A stretch of DNA of 43,869 nucleotides from Clostridium sp. D43t1_170807_H7 (GTDB lineage Bacteria > Bacillota > Clostridia > Clostridiales > Clostridiaceae). The stretch covers positions 19,361 to 63,229 of the forward strand of contig NZ_JADNLK010000016.1 in NCBI RefSeq assembly GCF_015555905.1, read 5' to 3'. The notes under the pieces are model-generated. The model worked only from the letters and a program-made list of their open reading frames with translations, searched no databases and had not been told where the DNA came from. The first letter of the stretch is position 1. Each line of letters begins with the position of its first letter. The translations under genes and the position numbers were made by a program. Positions 1-8,414 of the stretch are shown one piece after another.

Positions 1-660
1 TAACCATATCCACTTCCGTATTTTATCTTGTACCAACTTCCGCTTGTTTCTACTATTTCTACTTTTGCTCCATTATTTAACGAACCTATTACAGAATAAC
101 TTGTCCCTGCTCCACTTCTTACATTTAGTGCACCATTTACTTTTACTGTTCCACTTTGCGTTGTTGTAGTACTAGTATTGTTGTTACTACTGCTACTGCT
201 ATCACTATTTCTAGTTGATGATACTGTTACATAATCCTTACTTACGTAACCATATCCACTTCCGTATTTTATCTTGTACCAACTTCCGCTTGTTTCTACT
301 ATTTCTACTTTTGCTCCATTACTTAACGAACCTATTACAGAATAACTTGTCCCTGCTCCACTTCTTACATTTAGTGCACCATTTACTTTTACTGTTCCAC
401 TTTGCGTTGTTGTAGTACTAGTATTGTTGTTACTACTGCTACTGCTATCACTATTGCTAGTTGATGATACTGTTACATAATCCTTACTTACGTAACCATA
501 TCCACTTCCGTATTTTATCTTGTACCAACTTCCGCTTGTTTCTACTATTTCTACTTTTGCTCCATTGCTTAATGAACCTATTACAGAATAGCTTGTCCCT
601 GCTCCACTTCTTACATTTAGTGCACCATTTACTTTTATTGTTCCAGTTTGTATTGTTGTA
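1..660 (-). repeat. 246-bp tandem repeat encoding SH3b domains
   Basis: The string taaccatatccacttccg recurs at 1, 247 and 493, an exact 246-bp period (82 codons). The copies at 1-246 and 247-492 differ at only two positions that I can see. The third copy (493 to about 660, first in the protein) is more diverged and lacks the last part of the linker. Each unit encodes one SH3b domain plus a Ser/Asn/Thr-rich linker. The array continues past the left edge. Confidence 0.95.
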
Positions 661-1649
661 GCATTACTATTATTACTATTATTACTATTATTACTTCCAC
701 TATTATTTAATATAACATTTGTCGCTAAGTAATCCATTATTCCATTAACAATACCATCTGCAACTTTATCTTGATAGCTGCTAGAACTTAAATTCTTAGC
801 TTCAGTAGGATTTGATATAAATCCACATTCAACTAAGTTAGAAGGCATACTTGCAGTTTGAATTACTGAATAATTAGCAGTCTTAACCCCTCTATTAGTA
901 ACATTAGTAGATTGTATTAAATCATTTTGTATTTCAACTGCTAATTCTTTGCTATCTTGTCTTGATGAGTGATAGTAAGTTTCTATTCCTTCAGCACTAG
1001 AATTTGTTGCAGAATTTTGATGTATAGAAACAAATATATCTGCTCCCCAATTATTTGCCATTCTAGTTCGCTCAGTCAATGATAAATATGTATCATCATA
1101 TCTACTCATTTGTACTTGTACACCTTTTGCTTTTAATTTAGCTTCTATTTTTTGTGATATTTGTAGATTTAGTTCATCTTCAAAAACTCCATTTTGAACT
1201 GCACCATCATCATATCCCCCATGACCTGGATCAATGAATACCTTATAATAGTCTCTATCAACATTTTTGATTATACTTCTTGAACTAGCTGTTGATACTC
1301 CCTGTTCTGTTATACATACTTCTAAAATATATACTGTATCATCTGTTTGTTGAGAAACAAATGTACTACCGACAGATTTCCCTACTAATTCTCCATCAAC
1401 TATTTCTGCTACATTTTCATTATAAATAGTCCAACCTTCATTTATAGGTAAGTTTATAGCTTCACCAATAGTTAAAACTAATCCATCTTCTAATACAATT
1501 TCTTCATCCTTATATTTTTCTAATAATTTAATCAAGTCACTTTCTGATACATTATAAATTTCCTCTGCTTGTGCTATGCTAGAAGGAGTTATTAACATTC
1601 CTGAAAGTATCAATAGACTTAATATTTTTAACTTATTAATATTAACCAC
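1..1649 (-). CDS. N-acetylmuramoyl-L-alanine amidase with SH3b repeats (3' end outside window)
   Basis: Secreted peptidoglycan hydrolase cutting between N-acetylmuramic acid and L-alanine. Counting from a GTG at 1649, residues 5-28 form a signal peptide and about 58-125 look like a bacterial Ig-like (BIG2) domain. An Amidase_3 domain spans about 135-310, with zinc ligands H143 (in FIDPGHGG), E157 and H210 (SIHQNS) and catalytic E274 (VECGFISN). After an Asn/Ser linker come at least three SH3b wall-binding domains, the last cut by the window edge. The start is uncertain. The only strong ribosome binding site, AAGGTGG, overlaps the GTG itself. It would suit an ATT at 1640, which gives the clean signal peptide start MNKLKILSLL. 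The family call is firm; the start and total length are not. Confidence 0.93.
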   Translation of the reverse strand, partial: MVNINKLKILSLLILSGMLITPSSIAQAEEIYNVSESDLIKLLEKYKDEEIVLEDGLVLTIGEAINLPINEGWTIYNENVAEIVDGELVGKSVGSTFVSQQTDDTVYILEVCITEQGVSTASSRSIIKNVDRDYYKVFIDPGHGGYDDGAVQNGVFEDELNLQISQKIEAKLKAKGVQVQMSRYDDTYLSLTERTRMANNWGADIFVSIHQNSATNSSAEGIETYYHSSRQDSKELAVEIQNDLIQSTNVTNRGVKTANYSVIQTASMPSNLVECGFISNPTEAKNLSSSSYQDKVADGIVNGIMDYLATNVILNNSGSNNSNNSNNSNATTIQTGTIKVNGALNVRSGAGTSYSVIGSLSNGAKVEIVETSGSWYKIKYGSGYGYVSKDYVTVSSTSNSDSSSSSNNNTSTTTTQSGTVKVNGALNVRSGAGTSYSVIGSLSNGAKVEIVETSGSWYKIKYGSGYGYVSKDYVTVSSTRNSDSSSSSNNNTSTTTTQSGTVKVNGALNVRSGAGTSYSVIGSLNNGAKVEIVETSGSWYKIKYGSGYG

Positions 1650-1780
1650 CTTGCTTTCTATTTACGTATAAGTGAGATTTCAAATTTTAATTTTCTCAAT
1701 AGAACTTGACTTAAACTCCAAATTTAATCAGTTTAAGTTACACATACTATACTTATTATCTATTTCAAAATAGGCTTCCT

Positions 1781-1809
1781 ATATTACATTATACATGATT
1801 TTATGTCAA
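1781..1809 (-). promoter_or_regulatory. Probable promoter of the amidase gene
   Basis: On the minus strand TTGACA (1804-1809) and TAATAT (1781-1786) are exactly 17 nt apart, giving a 5' leader of about 125 nt before the amidase start. The leader contains a 9-bp inverted repeat, ACTTAAACT/AGTTTAAGT (1709-1717 and 1730-1738). The rest of 1650-1898 shows no gene. Confidence 0.5.
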
Positions 1810-1898
1810 AATGAATGAAATTTTAATGAAAATTTTGATACAATTTAAATTAAAAACAGTATTTTTCCCACTTTTAATACAAATATAGGAATTGGAGT

Positions 1899-1940
1899 AA
1901 GTAAAATCACAATATAAATTAATATATTGTGATTTTACTT
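1899..1940 (-). terminator. 17-bp perfect hairpin downstream of the decarboxylase
   Basis: Perfect 17-bp inverted repeat (1899-1915 and 1924-1940) with an 8-nt loop, about 55 nt past the stop of the decarboxylase gene. It is AT-rich and lacks a clean T-run on the minus side, so it is either a terminator with the T-run inside the stem or another structured boundary. Confidence 0.5.
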
Positions 1941-1994
1941 CTATACTATTTAACTTTTTCCCAAGCGATTATTATAAATTCTTTACTATATTTT

Positions 1995-3404
1995 CTAAAG
2001 CTTTATTACTTTAACTAATTCTCCATCTAAACCTATTACTGTCTTATTATTTCTAATATATCCATTTATAATATCAATAGCATCTTTTGATATTACTTCA
2101 CCTGCACAAATTAATGGAATTCCAGGTGGATATGGAATTAATGCTTCCTTTGAAATTCTACCTACACTTTCATAAATATCTACATACTCAAATTCCATAT
2201 TAAATACTTCATATGGCTCTAATTCTTTCTTAGGAATTACACTATAATAATTTTGATATTGTATATCTACTATTGATAATAAATCTAATTTTTCAAGTGA
2301 ATCATATATTTTTTCAAAATTCTTTTCTAAATTAAATGGTGATAAAATTAAAACTACTCCACCTGCAAAACTCATTTCACATTGTATATTCATATTTCTT
2401 AAATAATCTAATAACTTATGTCCACTATAACCTTTTGGTAATATCAATATATATCTGCTTGAATCTAAATTATATCCTTTAGGTAAGTCTCTCTCATTTA
2501 AAACACTTACTTTATTTAGCTTATTGATTTTATCACTCCATTTATTGGCTAAATCAATTAATTTATCATAATCTTCTTTTCCATAGTTATCTAAATAATA
2601 TCTTGAATAATCTAATGATGACATTATTAAGTATGATGGTGATGTAGTCATAAATGCTTTCAAATAAAAATCAACATTATTATCATTGTTAACTAAAAGG
2701 TATGAACCCTGAGTTAAACTTGGTAATGTCTTATGTGCACTTAGTACTATATAATCTGCATATTTTACTATAGATTTAGGTAATTTTTCAGTTATTCCAT
2801 AATGAGCTCCATGGGCCCCATCTATAATTATTTTCAATCCCTTTTTCTTTAGTTCTATTAATGTATCAAATATATCATATCCAATTCCAAAATAATTTGG
2901 ATAAGTCAATATTATTCCCTTTGCACTTTTACATTCATCTAGCGCCTTATATATTTCCTTTTCTGTAGGTGGTAGGAATATACCTTTATCTTCATGAATT
3001 ACAGGCTCAATATATTTAACTTTTAACTTTCTTAAAATAAGTCCATTATAAATTGATTTGTGGCAATTTCTCTCTACTAAAATTTCATCTCCTTCATTAA
3101 AAGCATCAAAAATAGATGCTAAATTACTAGCAGTGCTACCATTAACAACAAAATATGCTTTTTTAACATCATAAGTTTTTGCTAATAATTCTTGAGCTTC
3201 TTTTATAACTCCTTCTGGACAGTGAAGATTATCTAATGGATCAACTTCTGTAATATCTAAGAACCCCATATTATTTACAAATTCTTTTCCTATATCATCT
3301 CTTAAAAATCCAATACCACTTTTATTTCCTGGCATTGAAAGAATAAGGTTATTCTCTTTTTTATATTTTAAAACTTCATCTAGTAACGGTATTCTTTTAC
3401 TCAT
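1995..3404 (-). CDS. Orn/Lys/Arg decarboxylase-family PLP enzyme
   Basis: A 469-residue fold-type I PLP enzyme of the Orn/Lys/Arg decarboxylase family, which makes polyamine precursors from basic amino acids. The PLP lysine is K225 in LSAHKTLPSLTQ; D195 and H198 in IIIDGAHGAH are the usual cofactor contacts, and H115 would stack on PLP. The length matches the short Gram-positive form (SpeA/YaaO type, under 500 residues) rather than the 700-residue inducible enterobacterial enzymes. The ATG at 3404 follows AAGAGGAAGAT, a good ribosome binding site. It lies 62 nt downstream of the M16 peptidase gene and is probably co-transcribed with it. Arginine and lysine are both possible substrates; the sequence does not decide between them. 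Confidence 0.88.
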   Translation of the reverse strand: MSKRIPLLDEVLKYKKENNLILSMPGNKSGIGFLRDDIGKEFVNNMGFLDITEVDPLDNLHCPEGVIKEAQELLAKTYDVKKAYFVVNGSTASNLASIFDAFNEGDEILVERNCHKSIYNGLILRKLKVKYIEPVIHEDKGIFLPPTEKEIYKALDECKSAKGIILTYPNYFGIGYDIFDTLIELKKKGLKIIIDGAHGAHYGITEKLPKSIVKYADYIVLSAHKTLPSLTQGSYLLVNNDNNVDFYLKAFMTTSPSYLIMSSLDYSRYYLDNYGKEDYDKLIDLANKWSDKINKLNKVSVLNERDLPKGYNLDSSRYILILPKGYSGHKLLDYLRNMNIQCEMSFAGGVVLILSPFNLEKNFEKIYDSLEKLDLLSIVDIQYQNYYSVIPKKELEPYEVFNMEFEYVDIYESVGRISKEALIPYPPGIPLICAGEVISKDAIDIINGYIRNNKTVIGLDGELVKVIKL

Positions 3405-3466
3405 ATCTTCCTCTTCTTAAAAAACGAATTTATCATATTATAAACTCTACTTTACAATCAAGTTAA

Positions 3467-4684
3467 TTATTTATTTCTTATCACTTGTACTGTCATATTT
3501 TTCAATACCTTATTAGCTGTATCAATAATATAATCTATATGTAGCTTATCTAAATTTTCAGTTTCATCAATGTATAACATACCATCTCCGAACATAGTAT
3601 CATATGTTGATATTCCCATTGCTAATCTTACACTTTGCTCATTTGCAAATAATCTCTTTAGTCTAAAACTCTTTATTAAAGCTTCAATATCATTCTTTTG
3701 TAATATAGACCTATATCCATCAATATTTTTTATCAATTCCTTAACTATCTCTATGGACTTTTCTACATTTTCATGTGCAGTACTATAGGTAATTTTATAA
3801 ACTTTTATATGTTCTTCATTAGCCACTCTTGTTAATACATCATAAACTAAAGCATTTTTTGTTCTTAATGTATCAAACAGAATAGAATTTACCCCTTCCC
3901 CAAAGTATTGATTAAAAATTCTTAATGCTTTTATTTCCCATTGATTTAACTTATCAATAGGGAATATAATTTGAACTTTAGCACTATTAATATCTTCCTT
4001 ATTATCTATAAATACCCCACTTTTAGGAATAGTAATCACATCTTTAGTTTCAGGTAGTTTTTCACTTCTCCAATCTATAAAGTGCTCTTCTACCATCTCT
4101 CTTACTTCTTCAAACTCCAAATCTGAAATAATAGTAATAGTTGCATTATTAGCACAGTAATAGTTATTAAAAAAGTCTATTGTATCATCTATTGTTATAT
4201 TATTTAATGATTCTTCGGTACCTATAATAGGATACTTAATTCTTCTATTTTCCATACAATTATAATAAAGCTTATCTTCTGTATATTGCTCTAAGTCTTC
4301 ATCCCACTCTTTAAGTTCTTGCTTTATTACTTCCATTTCTTCCTTAAACCCTTCTTCAGTAAATACTGGAGCTAAAAGAATATCTGAAAACAACTCTAAT
4401 CCATTTTTTAAATCTTCACTTAATAAAGTTCCATAAAACACAACATAAGGATAATTAGTCATAGCATTTTGGAAACCAAATATACTACTTAATTCTGTAT
4501 TTATTTCCTTTTCACTTCTTGTCTCTGTTCCTTTATATATCATGTGTTCAGTTACATGTGCAACTCCTAACATTTCACCATCACGAGCTGCACCTGCATC
4601 TAATGATATGCATATTGAACTTAATTCACTATTACTCTTTTTATAAATAAATTTTAATCCATTATCAAAAATAAAATCCTTCAT
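3467..4684 (-). CDS. M16-family (insulinase-like) zinc peptidase
   Basis: 405 residues. The inverted zinc motif HxxEH is present as H43-V-T-E46-H47, with E123 about 76 residues later as the likely third ligand, so the active site looks intact. The family's clamshell enzymes degrade peptides. This one is half-size (two M16 domains, as in the YmxG/PepR group), cytosolic by the lack of a signal peptide, and probably acts as a dimer. The ATG at 4684 follows AGAGGTGAT. It is the first gene of a likely two-gene unit with the decarboxylase. I see no clue to its substrate. Confidence 0.88.
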   Translation of the reverse strand: MKDFIFDNGLKFIYKKSNSELSSICISLDAGAARDGEMLGVAHVTEHMIYKGTETRSEKEINTELSSIFGFQNAMTNYPYVVFYGTLLSEDLKNGLELFSDILLAPVFTEEGFKEEMEVIKQELKEWDEDLEQYTEDKLYYNCMENRRIKYPIIGTEESLNNITIDDTIDFFNNYYCANNATITIISDLEFEEVREMVEEHFIDWRSEKLPETKDVITIPKSGVFIDNKEDINSAKVQIIFPIDKLNQWEIKALRIFNQYFGEGVNSILFDTLRTKNALVYDVLTRVANEEHIKVYKITYSTAHENVEKSIEIVKELIKNIDGYRSILQKNDIEALIKSFRLKRLFANEQSVRLAMGISTYDTMFGDGMLYIDETENLDKLHIDYIIDTANKVLKNMTVQVIRNK

Positions 4685-4809
4685 TTATGTATCACCTCTT
4701 TTTTCATTATATCATTTTTTTGCTTTTTATTATTCTTGGTTGTTTTTTAATATTATGATTTTCTATCTAATCTAAAGTTATGATATCCTCTATTTTTATA
4801 TAGTATCCT

Positions 4810-4847
4810 GTTATATAAAAATGTTGTTAACAACACTTTTATATAAC
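4810..4847. repeat. 38-bp near-perfect palindrome in a 355-bp gap
   Basis: The two 19-nt halves are reverse complements except for one mismatch (A4821 against C4836), with a perfect 14-bp centre TGTTGTTAACAACA. It sits in the 355-bp gap (4685-5040) between the transposase-like gene and the M16 gene, where I see no ORF. No T-run follows on either strand, so an ordinary terminator is not obvious; an operator or cruciform is possible. Confidence 0.6.
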
Positions 4848-5040
4848 ATTGATCAATACAATTAAATATTTATTATTATCTTATACTATTTAAATAGCTA
4901 GTCTAACAACCATACAATTTAAAATTCTTACTCTTGTAGTTACTTATTTAAAATTTTTGAAACAAAAACAAGCCATTACCAAAACTGATAATCGCCTCAT
5001 GTTATTATCACTCTATAAAACATTAAACTCTCTTAAATCA

Positions 5041-5970
5041 TTATATAGGTATTACCTTTGCCTTTATTTTATCCCAGGATATATATGTATTTATTTCTGC
5101 TTTGACATTAACTTTAAAATTTATTTTTTCCAAAACAGGTTTATCTTTTTTATATTCTATACTGTTTTTATATTCAAAAGCCCTCCAACTTAAATAATGT
5201 TCTAAATATTTGCTAGCCACTCCATTGAATTTTCTAAGCCATATCTTTACTTTATTAGAATATGCTATATCTATATTTGAAATTTTATTATCTTTTAACT
5301 TAACTTTATTAATTTCATTAAACCCTTTTGCAAAAACTTTTAATCTACCATCTAAAAGTCCTACAACATAAGCCTTTCTATCTAACCTAGGAATAATATT
5401 ATCTCTTATATCAAAAAGTCCAATAAAATTTCTAGCAGCAAAGATTGGAAGAATATCTATATAATCATTTATTGCATTCACTATGATAATCTTATCTCTT
5501 TTTTCTTTATGATATTTTCTATCACCCTTAAAATTCTCATTCAGAACTAATTTTGTTAATTCAACGTATGAACCTATTTTTTCAATATAACTTTTTTCAC
5601 ACAAATCATGTAAAAATCTATGCCTCCAGAAAAATGCCGTTACTAATGTAATATTCATCCTAATGGCACATTCCCTTAAAGATACCCCCTCAAGAAAAAC
5701 TTCAAAATATTTTTTCCACATATGGTTAAATTTTTTAGAATATCTAAAGGGATTATTTATATCATTATTAAATGTTCTTCCACAATCCTCATTCTTACAT
5801 TTATATCTTTGAATTCCATTATAAAAACCATACTTAATAACTTTATCTTCATTACAATATGGACATAGATTTTTGTTGTTCTTATTATGCTTTTGACAAC
5901 TACTATTTGATTTTTTTATATCTCTATTATTAGATTTATTATTCATTAAAATTTTATAGACATTAATCAT
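5041..5970 (-). CDS. IS1595-like transposase relative, probably inactive or domesticated
   Basis: 309 residues from the ATG at 5970, chosen because GGTGATG lies 5 nt upstream; an ATG 51 nt earlier lacks a site. An N-terminal zinc ribbon (CPYCN...CKNEDCGRTF) is followed by a helix-turn-helix-like stretch (EGVSLRECAIRMNIT). The core ends in the family signature KIWLRKFNGVASKYLEHYL seen in IS1595/ISXO2-type transposases. The usual VExDE block containing the first catalytic Asp reads VELTKLVLNENFKG here, so that Asp appears lost; the later LLDG is kept. I found no terminal inverted repeats or target duplication around it. It is either a decayed element or a captured DNA-binding protein. Confidence 0.65.
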   Translation of the reverse strand: MINVYKILMNNKSNNRDIKKSNSSCQKHNKNNKNLCPYCNEDKVIKYGFYNGIQRYKCKNEDCGRTFNNDINNPFRYSKKFNHMWKKYFEVFLEGVSLRECAIRMNITLVTAFFWRHRFLHDLCEKSYIEKIGSYVELTKLVLNENFKGDRKYHKEKRDKIIIVNAINDYIDILPIFAARNFIGLFDIRDNIIPRLDRKAYVVGLLDGRLKVFAKGFNEINKVKLKDNKISNIDIAYSNKVKIWLRKFNGVASKYLEHYLSWRAFEYKNSIEYKKDKPVLEKINFKVNVKAEINTYISWDKIKAKVIPI

Positions 5971-6111
5971 AATTACATCACCATTTGTAATTTTTAACTT
6001 ACATCTATAGTAATAAACCATTTTATTTACGTTTTGTAACTTCTTCTAAAATCTTAACTTACAATATTTATATTTAAAGTTTTATTTTATATAAATTTTA
6101 CTTAAAATTAT

Positions 6112-6155
6112 AAAAAAATAGCTAGAACAGAGATACTCTCTTGTTCTTGCTATTT
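6112..6155 (-). terminator. Terminator of the scfA-scfB unit
   Basis: The stem AAATAGC(T)AGAACA / TGTTCT(T)GCTATTT lies just past the scfB stop and is followed on the minus strand by seven T (complement of 6112-6118). This is a classic intrinsic terminator. Confidence 0.88.
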
Positions 6156-6163
6156 ATCTATAT

Positions 6164-7516
6164 TTATTCAGCTTTAAGTGCTATTGCACATTCAATTCTC
6201 TTCTTTTGCATTTTGCATCCTATTTCATAAGGAATATTCATATCTCCATTAAATGCAAAGTTATTTGCTTGACATCCACCACTACAGTAGAATCTTGCCC
6301 AACATTCTCTACATTTTGGCTTGTTATAGATATGAGCCTTCTTAAATTTCTTACCTAATTCAGCATCATAAGTATCATCATAAATGCTTCCTAACTTAAA
6401 TTCTTCCTTACCTACAAATTGGTGACATGGATAAATTTCTCCTTGTGGAGTTATTGCAACATATTCAAATCCTGCACCACATCCTGAAATTCTCTTATAA
6501 ACACATGGTCCACCATTTAAATCAATGTTAAAGTGATAGAAGTTGAATTCATCTCCTTCTTTCTTTCTTCTAGCCATTTCACTATATAGTTTATCATAGT
6601 TTTCAAATATTTCTGGTAAGTGTTCTTCCTTAAGCTCTAAGAAATGTCCTTTTTCTAAAACTACTGGTTCAATTGAAATTTCTCTAAATCCTTCATTTAC
6701 CATAGCCTTAACATCTTCATAGAAGTCAGTATTAGCTCCTGTGAATGTTCCTCTTACATAGTAATGCTTAGATTTATCTCTCTTTTCAATCATTCTCTTA
6801 ATGTTTGGAAGTATATCATCATAAGAACCACTTCCATCCACTTTAATTCTTACATTATCATTAACTTCTTTTCTACCATCTAATGAAAGGATTATATTGC
6901 CCATCTCTTTATCCATAAAATCCATCATCTCTTCAGTTAAAAGAGTAGCATTAGTAGTCATAGTAAATCTAATATTTTTCTTCCAAGCTTTTTCATTTTC
7001 TCTAGCATAAGCTATTATTTCTTTAACCTTGTCCATAATCATTGTTGGCTCTCCACCAAATAGATCAATTTCAATATTTCTTCTTGGACCACTTCTCTTA
7101 ACTACATAATCTATTGCCTTTTTAGCAGTTTCAACAGACATTACACCCTTATGTCCATTGTATTCACCTTCATCTGCAAAACAATATTTACATCTTAAAT
7201 TACATCCATGAATTATATTTAAACATACTGCTTTAATATAATCTCTATCATCCATTGATGAATGTGCTATGTCCTCGTATTGATCTCTTGAATATAATAT
7301 ATCTTCATCAATAAGTTCTAATAATTCTTCATAAGCTTCTGATATAGTTTCTTCACCATATTTAGCTCCGAACTCTTTTATAAGCTCTTCTTTATCTCTT
7401 AGTTTATTATCATCTACTAAATCATAAACTAATTCATCTACAATATGTACAGCTCCTGTATTAACGTCTAAAACAAAGAAATTATCTCCCTGTTTAAATT
7501 TGTGTATTAAAGCCAT
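6164..7516 (-). CDS. scfB: Radical SAM maturase of the SCIFF ribosomal peptide
   Basis: 450-residue radical SAM/SPASM enzyme that installs a Cys-to-Thr thioether in the SCIFF precursor encoded just upstream. The N-terminal 85 residues look like a PqqD-type peptide recognition domain. The radical SAM CxxxCxxC is C105/C109/C112 (CNLRCKYC). The C-terminal SPASM region carries the auxiliary-cluster cysteines, seen in SGCGAGFEY, YPCHQF, KCRECWARFYCSGGC and IGCKM. It starts at 7516 with AGGAGG 8 nt upstream, 139 nt after scfA, and ends at a strong terminator. Pairing with a 45-residue Cys-rich peptide makes the assignment firm. The natural role of SCIFF in clostridia is not established. Confidence 0.96.
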   Translation of the reverse strand: MALIHKFKQGDNFFVLDVNTGAVHIVDELVYDLVDDNKLRDKEELIKEFGAKYGEETISEAYEELLELIDEDILYSRDQYEDIAHSSMDDRDYIKAVCLNIIHGCNLRCKYCFADEGEYNGHKGVMSVETAKKAIDYVVKRSGPRRNIEIDLFGGEPTMIMDKVKEIIAYARENEKAWKKNIRFTMTTNATLLTEEMMDFMDKEMGNIILSLDGRKEVNDNVRIKVDGSGSYDDILPNIKRMIEKRDKSKHYYVRGTFTGANTDFYEDVKAMVNEGFREISIEPVVLEKGHFLELKEEHLPEIFENYDKLYSEMARRKKEGDEFNFYHFNIDLNGGPCVYKRISGCGAGFEYVAITPQGEIYPCHQFVGKEEFKLGSIYDDTYDAELGKKFKKAHIYNKPKCRECWARFYCSGGCQANNFAFNGDMNIPYEIGCKMQKKRIECAIALKAE

Positions 7517-7617
7517 TTAACTTTCCTCCTAGTACTATTTTTTCCATATATCTTGAAACATATCTTATTTATTCCTAATGTTAATTTGATAAGTTAACTT
7601 CTACTAATATATAAAGT

Positions 7618-7653
7618 TAAGCAGCAACTTTTTTCAAGTTACTGCTTGTCTTT
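7618..7653 (-). promoter_or_regulatory. Hairpin between scfA and scfB
   Basis: The stem AAGCAG(C)AACT / AGTT(A)CTGCTT lies a few bases past the scfA stop. Only a weak T-rich tail follows toward scfB, so it is more likely a leaky terminator or an RNA-stabilising stem that lets the peptide be made in excess of the enzyme. Confidence 0.5.
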
Positions 7654-7655
7654 AA

Positions 7656-7793
7656 TTAGTTTTCACACTCTAAGTTAGCAACTGTGCAAGAAGTTTTGCA
7701 AGCTGATTGGCATGAGTTTGCACATTCCTTACATCCTGGTTTGCATAAGCTATTTTTGATGTTTGTTTTGTTGATTGTTTTTATGTGTTTCAT
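7656..7793 (-). CDS. scfA: SCIFF precursor peptide (45 aa)
   Basis: A 45-residue peptide starting MKHIKTINKTNIKNSLCK and ending CQSACKTSCTVANLECEN, the signature of SCIFF (six cysteines in forty-five residues), the substrate of the adjacent radical SAM enzyme. C32 and T37 fall at the positions that form the thioether in the characterised Clostridium thermocellum peptide. This copy has seven cysteines (17, 21, 24, 28, 32, 36, 43), one more than the name implies. The ATG at 7793 follows GGGAGGA with 6-nt spacing. It has its own extended -10 promoter and is read before scfB. Its length and lack of similarity to ordinary proteins make it easy to miss. Confidence 0.96.
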   Translation of the reverse strand: MKHIKTINKTNIKNSLCKPGCKECANSCQSACKTSCTVANLECEN

Positions 7794-7828
7794 GTCGAAT
7801 CCTCCCTATTTCAAATATAATGTTGGTA

Positions 7829-7837
7829 ATTATAGCA
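7829..7837 (-). promoter_or_regulatory. Extended -10 promoter of scfA
   Basis: The minus strand reads TGCTATAAT (7837-7829), a consensus extended -10 element about 36 nt upstream of the scfA start. No good -35 is seen at 17 nt, as expected for extended -10 promoters. Confidence 0.6.
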
Positions 7838-7957
7838 CAGTTTGTTATGGTAATAAAGAATTTATTTTCTAACACTGTACTGTCTAACCTTTACAGTAAA
7901 ATATATAAAAAAAATATTTATATTATTACCTTGATTAAAATTTTATTTCCAACAAAT

Positions 7958-7992
7958 AAAACAGCATTTACATTAATAGCAAATGCTGTTTT
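7958..7992 (-). terminator. Terminator after the small membrane protein gene
   Basis: Perfect 12-bp stem AAAACAGCATTT / AAATGCTGTTTT with an 11-nt loop, immediately past the stop at 7995 and continuing into T-rich sequence on the minus strand. It separates this gene from scfA. Confidence 0.85.
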
Positions 7993-7994
7993 TT

Positions 7995-8258
7995 CTATAA
8001 AGAAGTTTCTTTTTTTATTTCTTCTATCATATCCTCTTCTGATAAGGTTTTATCATCATATGAACTATAAATATCATTTAAATGTACTGTATAGTATACA
8101 TTCTTACTCTTCTTTTCCTTTTTATTATTTTTATCTTCTTCACTAACATTCTTAGTTTTTTTATCTATATTATTTTTCACTAAAACACCTGCTGCCACTG
8201 ATGCTACAACTGCTGATAATGCGCCGAAAATTAATTTTTTATTATTTTTTAGATTCAT
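7995..8258 (-). CDS. Small membrane-anchored protein of unknown function (87 aa)
   Basis: I do not recognise a family. From the ATG at 8258 it has one N-terminal transmembrane helix (about residues 8-28, LIFGALSAVVASVAAGVLV) after a short basic start. A Lys/Asn/Glu-rich linker follows, then a mixed tail ending EEDMIEEIKKETSL, so the tail is outside if the helix acts as a signal anchor. A GTG 9 nt further upstream overlaps the ribosome binding site GAGGTGA, which serves the ATG at 5-nt spacing; the ATG is therefore preferred. It follows the M15 peptidase cluster and ends at its own terminator. Confidence 0.72.
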   Translation of the reverse strand: MNLKNNKKLIFGALSAVVASVAAGVLVKNNIDKKTKNVSEEDKNNKKEKKSKNVYYTVHLNDIYSSYDDKTLSEEDMIEEIKKETSL

Positions 8259-8414
8259 ACTCTTCACCTCACTATTATAAAAATTATATACAGATTAATT
8301 ACTTTAGTCAATTTACAAAACAACCAAATTCTTATTATATACTCCAAATTTTAAACTTATAAATTTTTTAATTAAAGTTATCTCTTATTATTAACATTCT
8401 TCTCACTAATAATA

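Noticed and set aside
1..660. CRISPR array
   Set aside because: The 246-bp repeats have no spacers and encode in-frame SH3b domains.
215..661. Two plus-strand 66-aa ORFs, 246 bp apart
   Set aside because: They are antisense shadows of the SH3b repeat units of the minus-strand amidase and share its 246-bp period.
5971..6021. N-terminal extension of the transposase-like protein
   Set aside because: The upstream ATG has no SD, while GGTGATG lies 5 nt before the ATG at 5970.
7684..8146. Plus-strand ORFs of 62 and 123 aa
   Set aside because: They lie antisense to scfA, its promoter and the 87-aa gene, have no SD, and are rich in residues expected from AT-rich antisense DNA.
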